Position numbers and translations under genes: made by a program | Shown: positions 1 to 12,626 of the stretch, in pieces | How positions within the stretch are numbered: the first letter of the stretch is position 1 | Layout: every line of letters begins with the position of its first letter | Assembly (NCBI GenBank): GCA_019973155.2 | Contig: BPQB01000020.1 | Coordinates: forward strand, 248,001 to 312,000 | From: Phanerochaete sordida | Lineage: Eukaryota > Basidiomycota > Agaricomycetes > Polyporales > Phanerochaetaceae | Direction of reading: 5' to 3' | DNA: 64,000 nt | Notes under the pieces: generated by a model | The model's database searches: none | What the model saw: only the letters and a program-made list of their open reading frames with translations | What the model was told of the DNA's origin: nothing

Positions 1-2
1 TC

Positions 3-746
3 GTGTCCATCCTCCACGGCGTCGCCTTCGGTATCTGGGACGCCAAATTCGCCAAGGAGCCGATTGTACCCGTTACCGTCTGGAAGCGACCATCCTTCAC
101 CCCCCTCATTCTTTCCGTCTTCCTCATCATGATGTCTTTCGGCATTTTCCTGTGGTACATCGAAGTCTGGGAGCTCACCGTGCGCAACTACTCCATCATC
201 GCCGCGGGCGCGAGCATCTCTCCCATCGTATTCACCGGCAGCATCATGTCCGTCCTCGCGGGATGGCTCATTCAGCGACTACCCGCGGAGTACATCATCT
301 GCATCGGCATCGCGGAAGTGACCGCCGCGCTCATTATCCTCGGCACGATGCCCGCACACCAGGTCTACTGGGCGCAGGCCTTCGTCGCGTCGGCGGTCAT
401 CGGTGCGGGTCCAGACTTCGTGCTCACCGCGGGCCAAGTCATCACGAGCAACGCCGTCAGCCGCCAGGAGCAGGGCGTCGCGGGCGCGCTCATCGGCGTT
501 GTGCAGGTCTACGGACTTGCCACCGGCCTCGGCTTCGCAGGCACGGTCGAGCGCTACACGAACGACGGCGGTCGCAACCCTGTCAAAGGCTTCCGCGGCG
601 CGATCTTCCTCGGCGTCGGTTTCTGCGTGCTTGCGCTCGCCATCAATCTCTTGTTCGTCCACATGCCTGCGGACAAGCGCGAAGGCTGGACCGAAGAAGA
701 CCTCCAGCGTCGCGACACGGAGAAGAAGGGTCCGGAAGAGGCGTAG
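3..746 (+). CDS. MFS transporter, 3' part only (cut by the window edge)
   Basis: The frame is open from the left edge, so this is the C-terminal half of a larger gene; the GTG at base 3 is not a start. The 247 residues contain about six hydrophobic helices, an RLP-type cytoplasmic loop and an acidic, Lys-rich C-terminus, as in the second half of fungal drug:H+ antiporters of the major facilitator superfamily (DHA2-like). Such proteins export small toxic compounds or metabolites across the plasma membrane. No intron is needed in the visible part. The substrate cannot be told. The stop is at 744-746 and the next gene starts about 970 bp downstream on the same strand. Confidence 0.75.
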   Translation: MSILHGVAFGIWDAKFAKEPIVPVTVWKRPSFTPLILSVFLIMMSFGIFLWYIEVWELTVRNYSIIAAGASISPIVFTGSIMSVLAGWLIQRLPAEYIICIGIAEVTAALIILGTMPAHQVYWAQAFVASAVIGAGPDFVLTAGQVITSNAVSRQEQGVAGALIGVVQVYGLATGLGFAGTVERYTNDGGRNPVKGFRGAIFLGVGFCVLALAINLLFVHMPADKREGWTEEDLQRRDTEKKGPEEA

Positions 747-1717
747 CCAGAGTTCAAGTCATCTGAAAAGGCTGCGCGCCGGAAACATTCCACAAGCCGA
801 GCGTACTATGCCCAGCGCACAAGGCTAGGCGCAATGCCGTGCTTTTGCTGCCCAGCGAGGGCCCTTGGTGCGCCATATCTCGTCCGGCGCTATCATATGC
901 GCGACGGAGTTCTCACGCCTCCTAAATAGCACGCATAGATTACCCTTCTCTCTGACATATTGTACGGATGTCTCTAGAGCGCATCCTCAACACACAATCC
1001 AATCAATGTAGTTCGGTTGTGCTCGATCTCGCTATCGGTATTTGGTTTTTCGACTTCCGTTTACAGTCCTACTATAACTTGCTTTGTTCGATAGGAAGTT
1101 CATGACATGCTCACTTGCAGAGCACTGATATTTGTGCCGTAATTTTAGAGCGGATGCCCTTCTAATCGCCCGCCACCATACTGGCGGTAGTACCGCATGG
1201 GAGAAATTGCCCCAATCTCGAGGCCGTCTCTATCATGAGGTTCTCTCGCTTTCCCGAGGCGGGCGAGTGTGGGAGCGGTGAGCATGGTACGAGGCTCTAT
1301 TTCTCAGTCACCCCGCTGCTTCTGAGCCTTCACCCGTCAGATTGTCGCCGATGCCCACACCAGAGCCAGGGACGCTGTACGGAGAAACTCCATGTGCACC
1401 GCGCGCATCATCGGGGAGCAATGTTCCACCATATGCGTCGCGCGGGTGCGATAATACAAGGCCCGCACTACGACGCAAGATCTCGCCATTGGGCGATAGA
1501 ACCGCGCAGTATCTCACAAGTCGCCGACGCCTCTATCTCCCGCTCCAGCGTGGCCACACTGCCCAATTGTGCAGCGCGCACCCACGTCTATCGTATCCGT
1601 TCGCCAGCGGCACTCCGTTACTGCGCCCAGACAAGTCGATGCGCCCGCCCACGCTAAGGTCATAAGAGCGGGTCTTGCGACACCTCACGCCTCAGGGTAT
1701 CCCGGGTGGCTTCCGCG
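747..1717. other. intergenic, no gene recognised
   Basis: This holds the 3' flank of the MFS gene and the 5' flank of the OPT gene. Open frames between 1235 and 1690 overlap on both strands and have no recognisable domain. I treat them as chance frames in GC-rich DNA. Confidence 0.5.
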
Positions 1718-4700
1718 ATGTCCGCAGACACTCCCCTGTCGGCTCTCCCTGTCCTGGAAGACCTCCCCTCCGCCGATGCCTACGAGGAGAAGAAGGACGA
1801 GGTCAGCATCGAGGAGGTCCGGCGCAAGGACTCCTTCGGGTCGTCGATCGAGGACACCTCCGATAAAGAAAGCGCGCTCCTCGTCAACGGCGAGCCTGTC
1901 ATCCGCAACGGCGAGGACGTGTCGAACCACCTCATCAGCCTCCGAGACGACGGCGACCCTGCACTGACGTTCCGGTCCTTCGTCCTCGGCACGCTCTTCG
2001 CCGGCCTCGGCGCCGCGATGTGCCAGGTGCGTTCCCCGCCTGCCGCAGGGCCGCGCCTACAACTCATAATCCCCCGCAGATCTACCTCTTCAAGCCGATC
2101 CAGGTCGGGGTCTCGACGGTCTTCCTGCTGCTCCTCATCTACACCGTCGGGAACGCGTGGGCGAAGCTCCTGCCGCGCGCCTCCTGGGTGCGGGGCACCC
2201 GCTTCGAGCGGCTGGCGCCCGTCCTCGATGTAATCAACCCTGGCGACTTCGGTTTGAAGGAGGTTAGTACGTTTATTGTGCGTCGAGGCGTGGTGCTGAC
2301 AGGGGGATGGGCAGCACGTCATCGCGTCGCTCGTCGCTTCTACCGCCGCCGGGGGCAGCACCGCCGTGATGAACTTTGCGGTTCAGAGGGTCAGTGCTCT
2401 TTCCCTGTGGCGCATACGAGCCCTGATTGAGGTTGAACAGCTCTATTATGGAACAAACGTCCATGCCACCACTGCCGTGCTAGCCACATTCTCTACCGCG
2501 TGCTTTGGGTCAGCCAATTTCCCCGAACATACGAGGGAGCACTAACGAAAATCCGGTAGATATGGTCTCGTGGGACTGTTCCGTCCTCTTACAGTGTATC
2601 CCAGCGAGATGGTGTATTGGGGCGTACGTCGGTTTCAATCCCTCTGCCCGCGATTGTGTGTTGATAATTCCCTGCAGAACCTGCCTACGGTGTCAATTTT
2701 CCAAGGTAAGCTAATTTAGGTGTCACGTCGGACGGCGGCTCATGTGCGCTTCGCAGCTCTGCATCATGACACCAAGGGCAACCGCAAGCGTGTGAAGCTC
2801 TTCTGGACTGCGTTCACGTGCATGTTCTTCTACGAGGTCCTGCCATCTTACATCTTTCCGCTGCTCAACGGTGTCAGCATCGTCTGCCTGGCGACCCAGC
2901 ATTCACCTTCGAATGTCCAGGACGTCATCACCAATCTTTTCGGCGGCACAGACGGCAATGAAGGCCTCGGCTTCTTCTCGTTCGGTTTCGACTGGCAGTA
3001 CATCACTTCTTCGTAAGCGATCATCCGCCTTGTATGTTCTGACCGTTAATATCTGTGCTATGACAGTTATGTGAGTCTGCCGCTCGTCCAGCAAGGTTCG
3101 TCATGTAATGCATCTTCGGCTCTTATCTGTGGATTTAACTGTGTGCATAGCGAACTCGTGGATAGGCATCTTCTTCTGCTACATCGTCATCATGGCGATC
3201 TACTACTCGAACGCCTGGAATGTTAGTATAGCTCAAACGCGATCTATGCTCTTACGGCCACTGACGATTCGGCGTCTTCAGTCGCTCGCTTTCCCGATGC
3301 TTTCCACATCGCTGTTCGCCTCAAACGGCACCATCTATCCTCAAGAGGCGGTCTTCAACGACAATTTCTCGTTGAACAAGACTGCGCTGCAACAGATCGG
3401 GCTTCCGGCTCTGACAGGTACGTTTTGGCTATTCGCGAGGGACCTTCAGAGCTGATAGGACGACTTTAGGTTCCAATGCCTGGTTCAACCTTACGCAGAA
3501 CCTCGCCATCGGAGGGCTTGTCGCCCACTGCTTCCTTTTCTGGAGCCCGTACGTCATCAAATCCTTCAAGCAAGCCAGAAACGGCACACAGACCGACCGC
3601 CACTGGAAAGTGCGTGCCAACGCTCATCTCTCCGACTGACATCCTGACGCCATCTGCAGGCGATCCAGAAGTACAACGAGGCGCCCTGGTACTGGTACGT
3701 CGGCCTGCTCCTCCTCGCGTTCTTCGGCGGTGAGCACAACGTTCCGCCGCATGCAGCCCGACGCTGACGCCTCCCCAGGCCTCATCGTCGTGCTCAAGGG
3801 CGAGACCACGCTCCCGTGGTGGTCGTACATCATCGCGCTGCTCCTCGGCAGCGTCATCGCGCCGATCTCCTGCCTGCTCTTCGCGCGCATGGGCAACGGC
3901 ATCGCGACGAACCAGCTCATGAAGATGGTCGCGGGCGCCGTGAACCCCGGGAAGCCCGTCGCGAACCTCTACGTGCGTCCCGCTTACCCGCCGTGGCGCC
4001 GCCGCTCGCTGACGCGCGGGTAGTTCTCGATGTGGAGCCACGACGTCGTCAGCACGGTCGTGGGCCTGTCTGGCGACCTCAAGATGGGGCAGTACCTCAA
4101 GATCCCGCCGCGCGTCATGTTCCTGACGCAGGTCTGGGGCACGATTCTGGGGGCCGTGATCAATTACGGTGCGTCTTGCTATCTTACCAGCTCGCTGCTT
4201 GTGTCCTTGACGATACTCGTAGTGGTCATGATTTCCATTGTTGACGCCCAGCGCGACATCCTGCTGAACCCACTGGGAACGAACGTTTGGGTACGAAGCC
4301 TTGCGTCTGTGCGAGAGCACATCCGCTGACGGGCCTGGTCCCTAGTCCGGCCAATCTACACAGAGCCTGAATAGCGCGGCGGTGACCTGGGCGCTCGCGA
4401 AGGAGCTGTACAGCCCAAGCGGGCCGTACTTCGTGATTCCCATGGGCCTCTTGATCGGCATGGTACCCACGTTTTTGCAATGGCTCATCGCAAAGGTACG
4501 CTACACCGCACACCGCCGAGCGCGCCGTACGCTGACCACGCCTGCAGCGCTGGCAGAAGATCGGGCCCATCAACATCAACGACATCATCCTGCCCATCAT
4601 CTGGAACTACTCGGCGTTCCTCAGCGCGGGCACGAACTCGCCCGTCTTCAACTCGATCATCGTCGGCATCGTCTCGCAGGTGTGGCTCCGGCGGTACCAC

Positions 4701-4889
4701 CCCGGCTGGTACAAGAAGTACAACTACATCCTCGGCGGCGCGCTCGACGGCGGCGCGCAGGTGATGATCTTCATCCTGTCCTTTGCCGTCTTCGGCGCGT
4801 CGGGGAATGCACGGCCCTTCCCGCCGTGGGCGGGCAACCCGGCGGTAGGGAACGTCGATTATTGTAACGGGAACGGCGCCTTGGATTAG
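1718..4889 (+). CDS. OPT-family oligopeptide transporter
   Basis: This is a proton-coupled importer of small peptides (or peptide-like metal chelates) in the plasma membrane. The start is the ATG at 1718, beginning MSADTPLSALPV; an upstream in-frame GTG at 1706 is ignored. An acidic cytoplasmic N-terminus of about 90 residues precedes the helices. The family's NPG motif (INPGDFGLKEH, around 2235) and KIPPR motif (around 4100) are both present. So are the conserved stretches FGYGLVGLFRPL, YPSEMVYWGNLP and KYNYILGGALDGG, and the protein ends in DYCNGNGALD. The gene is split by roughly a dozen short introns; clear ones are 2027-2079, 2263-2314 and 2390-2440. Length fits fungal OPT proteins. I saw no frameshift, so it is probably functional. 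Confidence 0.88.
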
Positions 4890-5966
4890 TGAGTGGAACT
4901 TGTGTGCATGGCTAGTGTTATTTAGCATGAGGCGAGAGGAAATCTAGTCGATCATTCACGGCCTTAACGTGAACCGCGAAAAGAGTACTGCTTTGCTGCA
5001 TCTCGGCTGGTGGGGTGATTGTGTGCGACGCTCTATTGGACGAGCGTATTCCGAGAAAGGGGCTGTGACACCACCGACCCTGCCAGCACTGCGCAAGACC
5101 GACAGTGATACCGCGGCATGATATGGGAATGATGCCCATATTGTTCCTGCGAGCTGTGGTTTTTACATCCTCAACTGATATGATAACTTTGATGTCGGTA
5201 CCCTGTGGCATTTGACGGACACATAAGTATTCTGACCACATGCTGACAGAGACGAGGCCTATGCGGTAAGTGATCATCGCGGAAATTTCTACGCTGGCCG
5301 GGCTTCCGGAACGGCCCTTGAGGTATGTCGGAAGTGGAAGCGCTTCCACGCTTTGTCTCTTCCCCACGGGGACGCGCCACCATCCCGGCGCCTATGACGG
5401 GGCGACAAATTCTACCTCCTGGCTCTCGACCGCGACCAGGGCCTCGTTAGATATCGCCGGCCTCCTGCGCGTCGCTCAGAGAGCCGCCTTGAGGAGAAAG
5501 ACAGCAGCTACACATGAAGCAGTCGTAAGGATGCGCCATCCCTCCAGCAGAATCTAACGCGCTTCGAGTGCGAAGGTACCGGTCGGCATACACCTGGGAG
5601 TCGCGTGGCCATGGCCTATGTGCCCGCTCGGAGGGCCCTTCGAGCAAGCGTACGAGGGGGCATCGTCGCATGCAATGCCTGCGCGCAGTGTGCCCAGAAT
5701 CCAGATTGGGTACGTTATCCAGACTCGGACACTTCGGCGTGGGAATCGCGGCTGACGATCGAGCGAGGTTCAAAGGTTGGATTCGAACCAAGACGCGTCT
5801 CTATCCACTACGCTCACCTTCCCGCACCGTCTCGACAGCAACAGCACCTCCCCCTCGTCTTCCCAAGCCCCGTTCCCCGTCTCGACCTCTCCCGCAGCGG
5901 GACTCCACACACCCTCACTCTAGATCCCAAATCCTCCATCTCCCTTCGACAGAGCACGACCTCAAC
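4890..5966. other. intergenic; upstream part of the A-family unit
   Basis: The left half shows nothing recognisable. From about 5600 the sequence resembles the DNA upstream of copies A2 and A3, including a truncated tRNA-like element. An open frame runs from 5568 into gene A1, but the paralogues begin at MLVDFW, so that upstream stretch is probably 5' leader. Confidence 0.5.
5779..5814 (-). repeat. truncated tRNA-like element upstream of gene A1
   Basis: Read on the minus strand there is a good pol III A-box match (AGCGTAGTGGATAG, 5814-5801) and a perfect B-box (GGTTCGAATCC, 5789-5779). Only about 11 bases separate them, so the anticodon arm of a tRNA is missing. The D-arm resembles fungal Arg-type tRNAs, which is an inference. 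The same element lies upstream of A2 and A3, so it belongs to the ancestral unit. It is too short to be a functional tRNA. Confidence 0.6.
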
Positions 5967-8900
5967 ATGAACATCGATTTCTGGGAATTTTGCGCCGTCC
6001 TGGCGACAGTGGGCTGGGGAATGGTCGGTAACATGATCCCCATCCCTCCCGTCTTCTTCTTCTCCACGGCCCTCGATTGTGCGACCATCTCCTCTTTCCC
6101 GCAATGGCTTCACTGCAAGGGCACGGAAATCATCGTGCACATGGCTCACACGGTTTACTCTCCCCGGTCAACATCTACCCCTGCCGACTCCTTCGCGAAC
6201 CGGAGGGCCCGCCGCGCGCGCACCGGAGCATGGCCCGCTCCGACGCAAAGCATGGTCCCGTCCTGGCAGTCACACCTCGGAGTCAACGTCTCTACCGTCG
6301 ACCTCGCGACGCAGTGTGGTCTCTCGCGTCCGCTTGAACACTCGTTTTACTCCCCGCGCGCCCCCGTCGTCGAATTCAACCACTCGCTTCAACACCCGCT
6401 GTTCTCTTCGCGGGCCGTGCAGGACGACGTCGCGAGCCCCACGGCGTACAGCGTCAACTACACGACGCCGCAGGTCGTACTCTACTACGCGACGGTGTCG
6501 TCGCTCATGACGTCGCTCCCGATTACGTCTGTGTCCTCGATGATCTTGTTGCTCGACGCTGGTGCTGCCCCTCAGGGCCCGGGACTCTTCATGCCGTCGC
6601 TCAAGGACCTTGCCATCATGCTCTTCGCCCTCTTCTGCTTCTTCGTTGGTCTTGCCCAGCTCTCCCCGAGCAAGGGCCAACATGTGGTGCGTTTTGGTCC
6701 CCCTTCTTCTCTGTGAACATGTCGCTGATGGTCTTGTCCTGCAGACGCGCTCTGCGTCGTCGAAGAGCCCGAAGCGCAAGTCGAGGAACTGGAAGCCTCA
6801 GCCGTCCGTCGTCTCTTCGACATGGTACCCAACCCCGCCGCAGCCCATCATCGACTCCGACGTCGACGAGCCTGACACGGTAGCTTCGCCAGTCATGAAC
6901 ACGATGAACTCTCCGGTCCTTCAAGTCCTTCCCGCCGTCGAGGTGCCTGTTGGTGCTGAATCTTCGGGCGACTTCTCCGAGATCATCGAGGTGTCTTCTG
7001 TCGCTTCTGTCAACGAGTGGTTTGCGACTTCTGCATCTACCGACGAGCTCGAGTCCACTTCGGAGTTCGCCGTCACCTCGGTCCTGGAGCCCGTGCCCGC
7101 CGATGTCACGACTTCCGAGCCTAGCGCGTCTGTACCTCCGCTCGCTGCCTCTGCCCCGGGCTCGCCTACCGCGTCTGCACCTGTTCTCGCCGCTCTTCGA
7201 CAGGCGATCACTCTGGAGCCTGTTCTGGACGCTACCGCATCTCTTGACGCCGACTCCGCTGCTCCGGTCACTGTCGACGAGTCCCTCGATACGCTTGCGC
7301 TCACATGTGCTGTCCCTTCTGTCGCCGACTCCGACGAGCTTCAACCTGCCGACCCCGACATGACGACTTCCGAGGCCACCACTTCCGTACACGAGTCTGC
7401 TACTGTTCTCGAGAAGCCGGCGCCGCCGGTGGAACCGAATCCCACCGCACAGCTCATCGCATCTCAGCATGCGATCCTCGAGTCCATGGCCCTCACGGAA
7501 TCTGCTGTCACCTCTGTCGCTGTCCCCGTCTGCACTCAGGAGCTCCAGCCTCTCGTCTCTCCCTCTGAGGCGATCCAGCCTGCCGCCGCCGACTTCACGA
7601 CGTCCGAGCCTACCGCGTCTGTACCTCCGAACATTGCCTCCACCCTGGGCCTGGCTACAGCTTCTGCATCTGATCTCGCAACTCTCCGCGAGGCGGTCGC
7701 TCTGGAGCCTATTCTCGACGCTACAGCATCTCTTGACGCCGAGTCCGCTGCTCCGGTCACTGTCGACGAGTCTCTCGATACGCTCGCGCCAACATGTGCT
7801 GTCCCTTCTACCGCCGACTTCGACGAGCTTCAACCTGCCGACCCCGACATGACGACTTCCGAGGCCACCACTTCCGTACACGAGTCTGCCACTGTTCTCG
7901 AGGAGCTAGCGCCGCCGGTGGAACCGAATCCCACCGCACAGCTCATCGCATCTCAGCATGCGACCCTCGAGTCCATGGCCCTCACGGAATCTGCTGTCAC
8001 CTCTGTCGCTGTCGTCGTCTGCTCTGAGGAGCTTCAGCCTGTCGTCTCCCCCTCTGAGGCGCTCCAGCCTGCCGCCGGCGACTTCACGACTTCCGAGCAC
8101 ATCGCCTCCGTACCCACGTCCGCCACCCTTCTAGAGGGGCCCCTTCCGGGGCTAAGCCTGCCGGTGGAAACGAATTCCACCGCTGAGCTGGCCGCATCCG
8201 CCGAGGATGTGGCTCTCGAGTCGGGGCTCGCTACAGTTGTCATCGATGAAGCACAGTGTAACGAGCGTAACTGGACACCGGTCGAACGGAAGCCTCGGGT
8301 CGAACGGAAGCCTCGGGTCGAACGGAAGCCTCGGACGAAGCACGGTAAAGCCAAGCGTCGAGCTCCGGACAGCAAGCTTCTTCTACAGCCTATTCAGTCA
8401 TTGGTACCAGCAATCGAGGTGTCGAAGCCCATCCTAGTCCATGTGAACGCCCGGTCTGTTCATTACGGTGGGTCTCATGCCTGTCTCTGGTCGTTCTGTT
8501 CACTCACACGCCACCACAGATCCTCCCATGCTAGACGCAACAGACACCACGGTCTGGCGGCGCGACCTGGCTCTGAACAAGAAGTCCACCGTCCCGCCGA
8601 CACCGTGGAACGCACCTCAGCGCGCTGACGGCTCGACGACACGGATCTATCGCAACTCCAAAATGTGGCCTGTCAGGGACGACCCGAACGCGGAGCCCTT
8701 GAAGCGCTGCGAGAGGCTCTTCAGGGTCCTCGGACGCAAGCGCGACCGCTTCGTCGTGGGCGCGACCGTCGTCGGCCGTGAGTCCGCGTTGTGCGTCCCG
8801 CCCGGCGGGTGGCCCGCGCCGCCGCCGAAGAAGCCGAAGCAGCAGCCGAAGCCGAAGCTGGAGAAGCAGCAGCCGAAGCCGAAGCAGGACAAGCAGCAGC

Positions 8901-9430
8901 AGAAGGCGGGCAACCCGAAGCCGGAGCAGCAGCCGAACCAGCAGCAGAAGGCGAAGAAGGCGAAGGGCGCGAAGAAGACCAAGGTGTCCAAGGACGCCAA
9001 GGGCTCCGAGCCCAAGGACGCCGCACATGCTTCAGGATCCAAGGACGCCACGGCCGCGGAGGAGGACGTCGAGATGGAATACTCGGATATCACGACCCTC
9101 AGGCAGCTCGTCCTCATGGCGATCGCCGACGCGGAGAACGCCCCGTACGAGCTGGAGAAGAGGAAGAAGCAACCAGAGGAGGAGGACGTCGCGGTGGTAG
9201 CTGTGGTGGCTGTGGCGCCGAAGGCGGAGACGGCGAAGAAGCCTCAGCAGGCGCAGGGACCGGACGACGTGGGCCCGCCGACGCAGAAGAACTCTCGGGG
9301 GACCTGGTACGAGACGAGTCCGCAGCCGCTGAAGCCCTGGCAGAGCCGGCGGAGCCGCAAGGAGAACCGCAAGAGCCGCGACGGGAAGTGCCCGCGCACG
9401 CTCGCGCTTGACAGGCGTACCGGGGCGTAG
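5967..9430 (+). CDS. A-family gene copy A1, unrecognised membrane-type protein
   Basis: I do not recognise the function. Three exons (5967-6686, 6745-8467, 8520-9430) give 1117 residues. The start follows the paralogues (MNIDFWEFCAVL). The N-terminal 240 residues carry hydrophobic segments near residues 5-45, about 170-200 and about 212-235, so membrane attachment is likely. Residues about 240-830 are rich in Ser, Thr, Glu, Ala and Pro and contain two direct copies of a 163-residue unit. Three VERKPR repeats follow (8281-8334). The third exon has the family motif W-x-APQRADGST, then a Lys/Gln/Pro-rich stretch (8820-8990) not found in A2 or A3, and a basic C-terminus. Copies A2 and A3 share exon layout and intron phases (0, then 1) but are shorter (838 and 831 residues). 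Confidence 0.65.
7108..8085 (+). repeat. two tandem 489-bp units inside gene A1
   Basis: Unit 1 is 7108-7596 and unit 2 is 7597-8085; a partial third start follows at 8086. Each begins at a TTSEP-type codon run and encodes 163 residues, including VTVDESLDTLA and DPDMTTSEATTSV in both. The exact length match and high identity indicate a recent in-frame duplication. A2 and A3 do not have this duplication. Confidence 0.8.
8281..8334 (+). repeat. 18-bp tandem repeat, three copies
   Basis: Three identical 18-bp units (8281-8298, 8299-8316, 8317-8334) encode VERKPR three times. A2 and A3 have a single related VDRKPR at this point, so the expansion is specific to A1. Confidence 0.9.
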
Positions 9431-11372
9431 CATACTGATACTTGACTGGTTTTGCTAATTGGACATTGGTTCGGGATAATTTCTGGGATATTTTGTACCA
9501 TCTACGGCATCTTGGACACATGGACTTGGACTCGGGCTTGCATATCTCATAGACGCATAGGGTTTCTTTTTATTCTGTATTTATTGGACGAATTATCCGT
9601 TCTTGCATGAAACTTGCGCTCGAGTGATGCTCGAGGTTCGGAACGTATCTCTACGAGACATCGAGGCGCGGACGCACTACTACGAACCCTGACATCATCT
9701 TCCGCGGCCTGGTGGTGGTACGAACGGGCAGACGAGCCCGCAGCACTCGGGGCCGAAACCGCCACCACGCTGGCGCTTAGTGTGGGAGCCGCTGCCAGCG
9801 GTCTCTTCGCAACCACCATCTTCGAGTCCTGCCTGTCGTGCGGCTCGCTCTTCGGTCACGCGTCTGCGGGTTGAGCTTCGTTGGTATGACTCTGTGCATA
9901 TAATCACTGCCTATCGCTGGATTGAGACCTCCTCTGGAGCGTTGTCGGAGTCGGGGTTGGTAACGCTGTCTCCTAGCGAGAGTCGATGGGACATGGTGTA
10001 GTCCTAGCGCTGTACCAGCTGCCGAGCTTGAAGTGTCCTCTCTGGAACAGACATGTCGTTCTCGTGTGTATGTTTTCTGTCATACGGGTCCTATCACGGT
10101 ACTCATCATTCCTAGGTCGCGTGGGCCGCCTCACACATGATACACACCAGTACACACGGTGAACACACCGTACGACGCATGCAACCAGTCCAGGTGATTT
10201 CGTTTTGTGTGCTACACTGTTATTGACTCGACTGACTATTTCTCTGGCCTTGTTCTCCTAGAACGACTCGCTCAGGCGTACGGACAGACATCGGGTCATG
10301 AGGCTCAGAGTTCGGAGTCCGGCGCTCTGGGCGATGTGGTCACCAGCTTCTGTCGCCGACGCTATCTTCGACTAGGCCTATCGCAACATCCTCAGGAGGT
10401 CCAAAGATATCCTCGACGTATCTATCGCCTCGTCGGCTTCTGCAGAAACGCACCTGGGTATCGCGACGTCTGCCAGGTCCAAATCGGGCAGGCCCACACG
10501 TTCCACGGCGCGCGCTCCATGTGCTCCAGGGTCCAACGCGATAGACACGCAGGACGACGCATCGCGTGAGTCGTGGATATTCCCACACATCATCCGCCTT
10601 TTTGACGAAAATGATTGATGCAGCCGTAGGCCAACATGCGGCCGAGACCGCGGAAGCCGTCATCGTGATTGTTTGGCCCATAACAACAGAGAGTCACTTC
10701 TTTGTGCACCCGAGCCGACCCACCCTATAGGCCTGCGCACTATCGGCTTCGCCGCTTCTAACGCGTTCTGTCCCTGACGCTGAGCAAACCCTCACATTAC
10801 GAGGCGCAGCGCAGCATATGGCGGTATGAGCCGAGGGTGAGCCGTTGGTCTGCTGAACTTCCGTTGAGAACGCTTTTGGCTTACCGTCCTGAACATACGC
10901 AGTCACGATAGCTCATGTCCCTTGTGGCAGACCGTGCCCGACATCTCCGACTCCTGGATCGTCGCGCCCGCATTGCCCGCGACGTGGTCACCTCGGACGA
11001 TGTGCTCCACATGACGGCTCGCAGAAGCGGCAGCGCATGCGCCGCACCGCGGTAGCCTATGGTCGCCTCGCCGTTACACGTGTGGACCGCCGCGGCCGTC
11101 CACTCACGCTCGCCCGCACATCAGACGCCAATATGGCGCCGCCTGGCTCTGGTGCTGTTTTCGGCGCAGACATGGCACTTCCTCGCTATGTGCTCTGAGA
11201 CAGGCGTATGCGGCCATCATGGCGACCTCATGGTCCAGCGCGCGATACCACCGACGCTCGACGCGCGGGCCCGACGACGACGTATAAAAGCGTGCAGACG
11301 GGAGGGCCTGGGGTCTCCAGCAGCTCCCCAGCTCTCCTCCCCACCCAGGTCACTCTCCAGGCACTAGCTGCA
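9431..11372. other. gene-poor stretch after A1; tail shared with the 48.5 kb relic
   Basis: Bases 9450-9690 form the 3' tail of A1; parts recur as fragments at 48464-48735. Open frames at 9547-9874 and 10207-10906 overlap on both strands and have no known domain. One short plus-strand frame around 10390-10610 ends in an acidic run and looks weakly coding, but I cannot build a gene from it. The right end is the chitinase promoter. Confidence 0.4.
11283..11290 (+). promoter_or_regulatory. TATA box of the chitinase gene
   Basis: TATAAAAG lies 83 bp upstream of the chitinase ATG, a usual TATA plus leader spacing in basidiomycetes. Confidence 0.7.
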
Positions 11373-12626
11373 ATGGTCCTCGTCAGCTTCCAGCGCATCC
11401 TCATCGCGCTCGTCCTGTCCGCGCTCACCAACGTCCTTGGTGTCTTCGCTGCCCCTGCTGGGTGGGAGAACCTAGGCCACGAGGCTCGCGAGATCCTCGC
11501 CCGGGCGACCCCAGCTGCGCCGCACTGGGTCGTGTACGGCGACAAGTATGCTCCTGGTACCACTGGTCCTCCGGCTACCTCTGCGATCACCGTACGTACC
11601 TCCCTCATGTTCTGTGACCCGTAGCTGACCCTCGCTTCGACACGCAGGGCTTTAATGTCTTCGCGCTCTCGTTCTTGCTTCTCGAGGGCGCCTGGGACAA
11701 GGCGGAGGAGTGGACCACCTTGACCGCTGCCCAGCGCACGACTATCAAGTCTCAGTATGCTGCTGCGGGCATCAAGCTCATCGTGTCGGTCTTCGGCTCT
11801 ACCGACGTCCCCACCACCACCGGTGCTGACCCCGTTGCCACTGCGAACACCTTCGCTGCCTGGGTCAAGCAATACGACCTCGACGGTATCGATGTCGACT
11901 ACGAGGTACGTGCATAGTCATGGTTGCTTCAATGTAGCTCATGAAGCTCTCGCAGGACCTTGGTGCCTTCGATGCCGGCACCGGCGCGGCCGAGCAGTGG
12001 CTCATCACCTTCACTCAGCAGCTGCGCTCGCAGCTGCCTGCGGGCCAGTACATCATCACCCACGCCCGTACGTCTCGCAATCCTCCCCCGGTCTCGTCAC
12101 CCACCCAACCTTATCCTCTAGCGCTCGCACCCTGGTTCTCGCCCACCTACTGGGGCGGCGGAGGCTACCTGCGCGTGCACAACTCCGTCGGGAGCCTCAT
12201 CGACTGGTACAACGTGCAGTTCTACAACCGTGAGCGCGCCCTCCCCCCGTGCGCCGCCGCGCGCTGACGCCCCGCAGAGGGCACGAGCGAGTACACGACG
12301 TGCGCCGGGCTGCTGACGGCGTCGAGCGCGACATGGCCGCAGACCGCGCTCTTCCAGATCGCGGCGTCCGGCGTGCCGCTCAGCAAGCTCGTCATCGGCA
12401 AGCCCGCGAACACCGGCGACGCGAGCAACGGCTACATGAGCACGGCGACGCTCGCGGGCTGCGTCGAGCAGGCCAAAAACCAGGGCTGGAGTGCGTGATC
12501 CGCGTCCCCTTTCGCACGCGCCGGCTGACCGAGTGCTCTGCAGACGGAGGCGTCATGGTCTGGGAGTTCCCCGATGCCGGATCCTCTTGGATCGAGGCCG
12601 TCCGCGCGTCGTCCTGGCCCGTCTAA
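11373..12626 (+). CDS. secreted GH18 chitinase-like glycoside hydrolase
   Basis: It would hydrolyse beta-1,4-linked GlcNAc polymers such as chitin, in the cell wall or outside the cell. Six exons (11373-11591, 11648-11905, 11956-12067, 12122-12229, 12278-12490, 12544-12626) give 330 residues with all frames consistent. The first about 27 residues form a signal peptide ending near VFAAP. The GH18 catalytic motif DGIDVDYE is at about residues 152-159, with the proton-donor Glu last. Further family features are WYNVQFYN after the core and MVWEFPDAG near the end. No chitin-binding domain follows. It is a compact single-domain enzyme of the kind common in agaricomycetes and appears intact. Confidence 0.9.

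Noticed and set aside
6616..7881. 421-codon minus-strand frame across gene A1
   Set aside because: Antisense to the Ser/Thr/Glu-rich exon and itself repeating because A1 repeats; the plus frame has conserved introns and paralogues.
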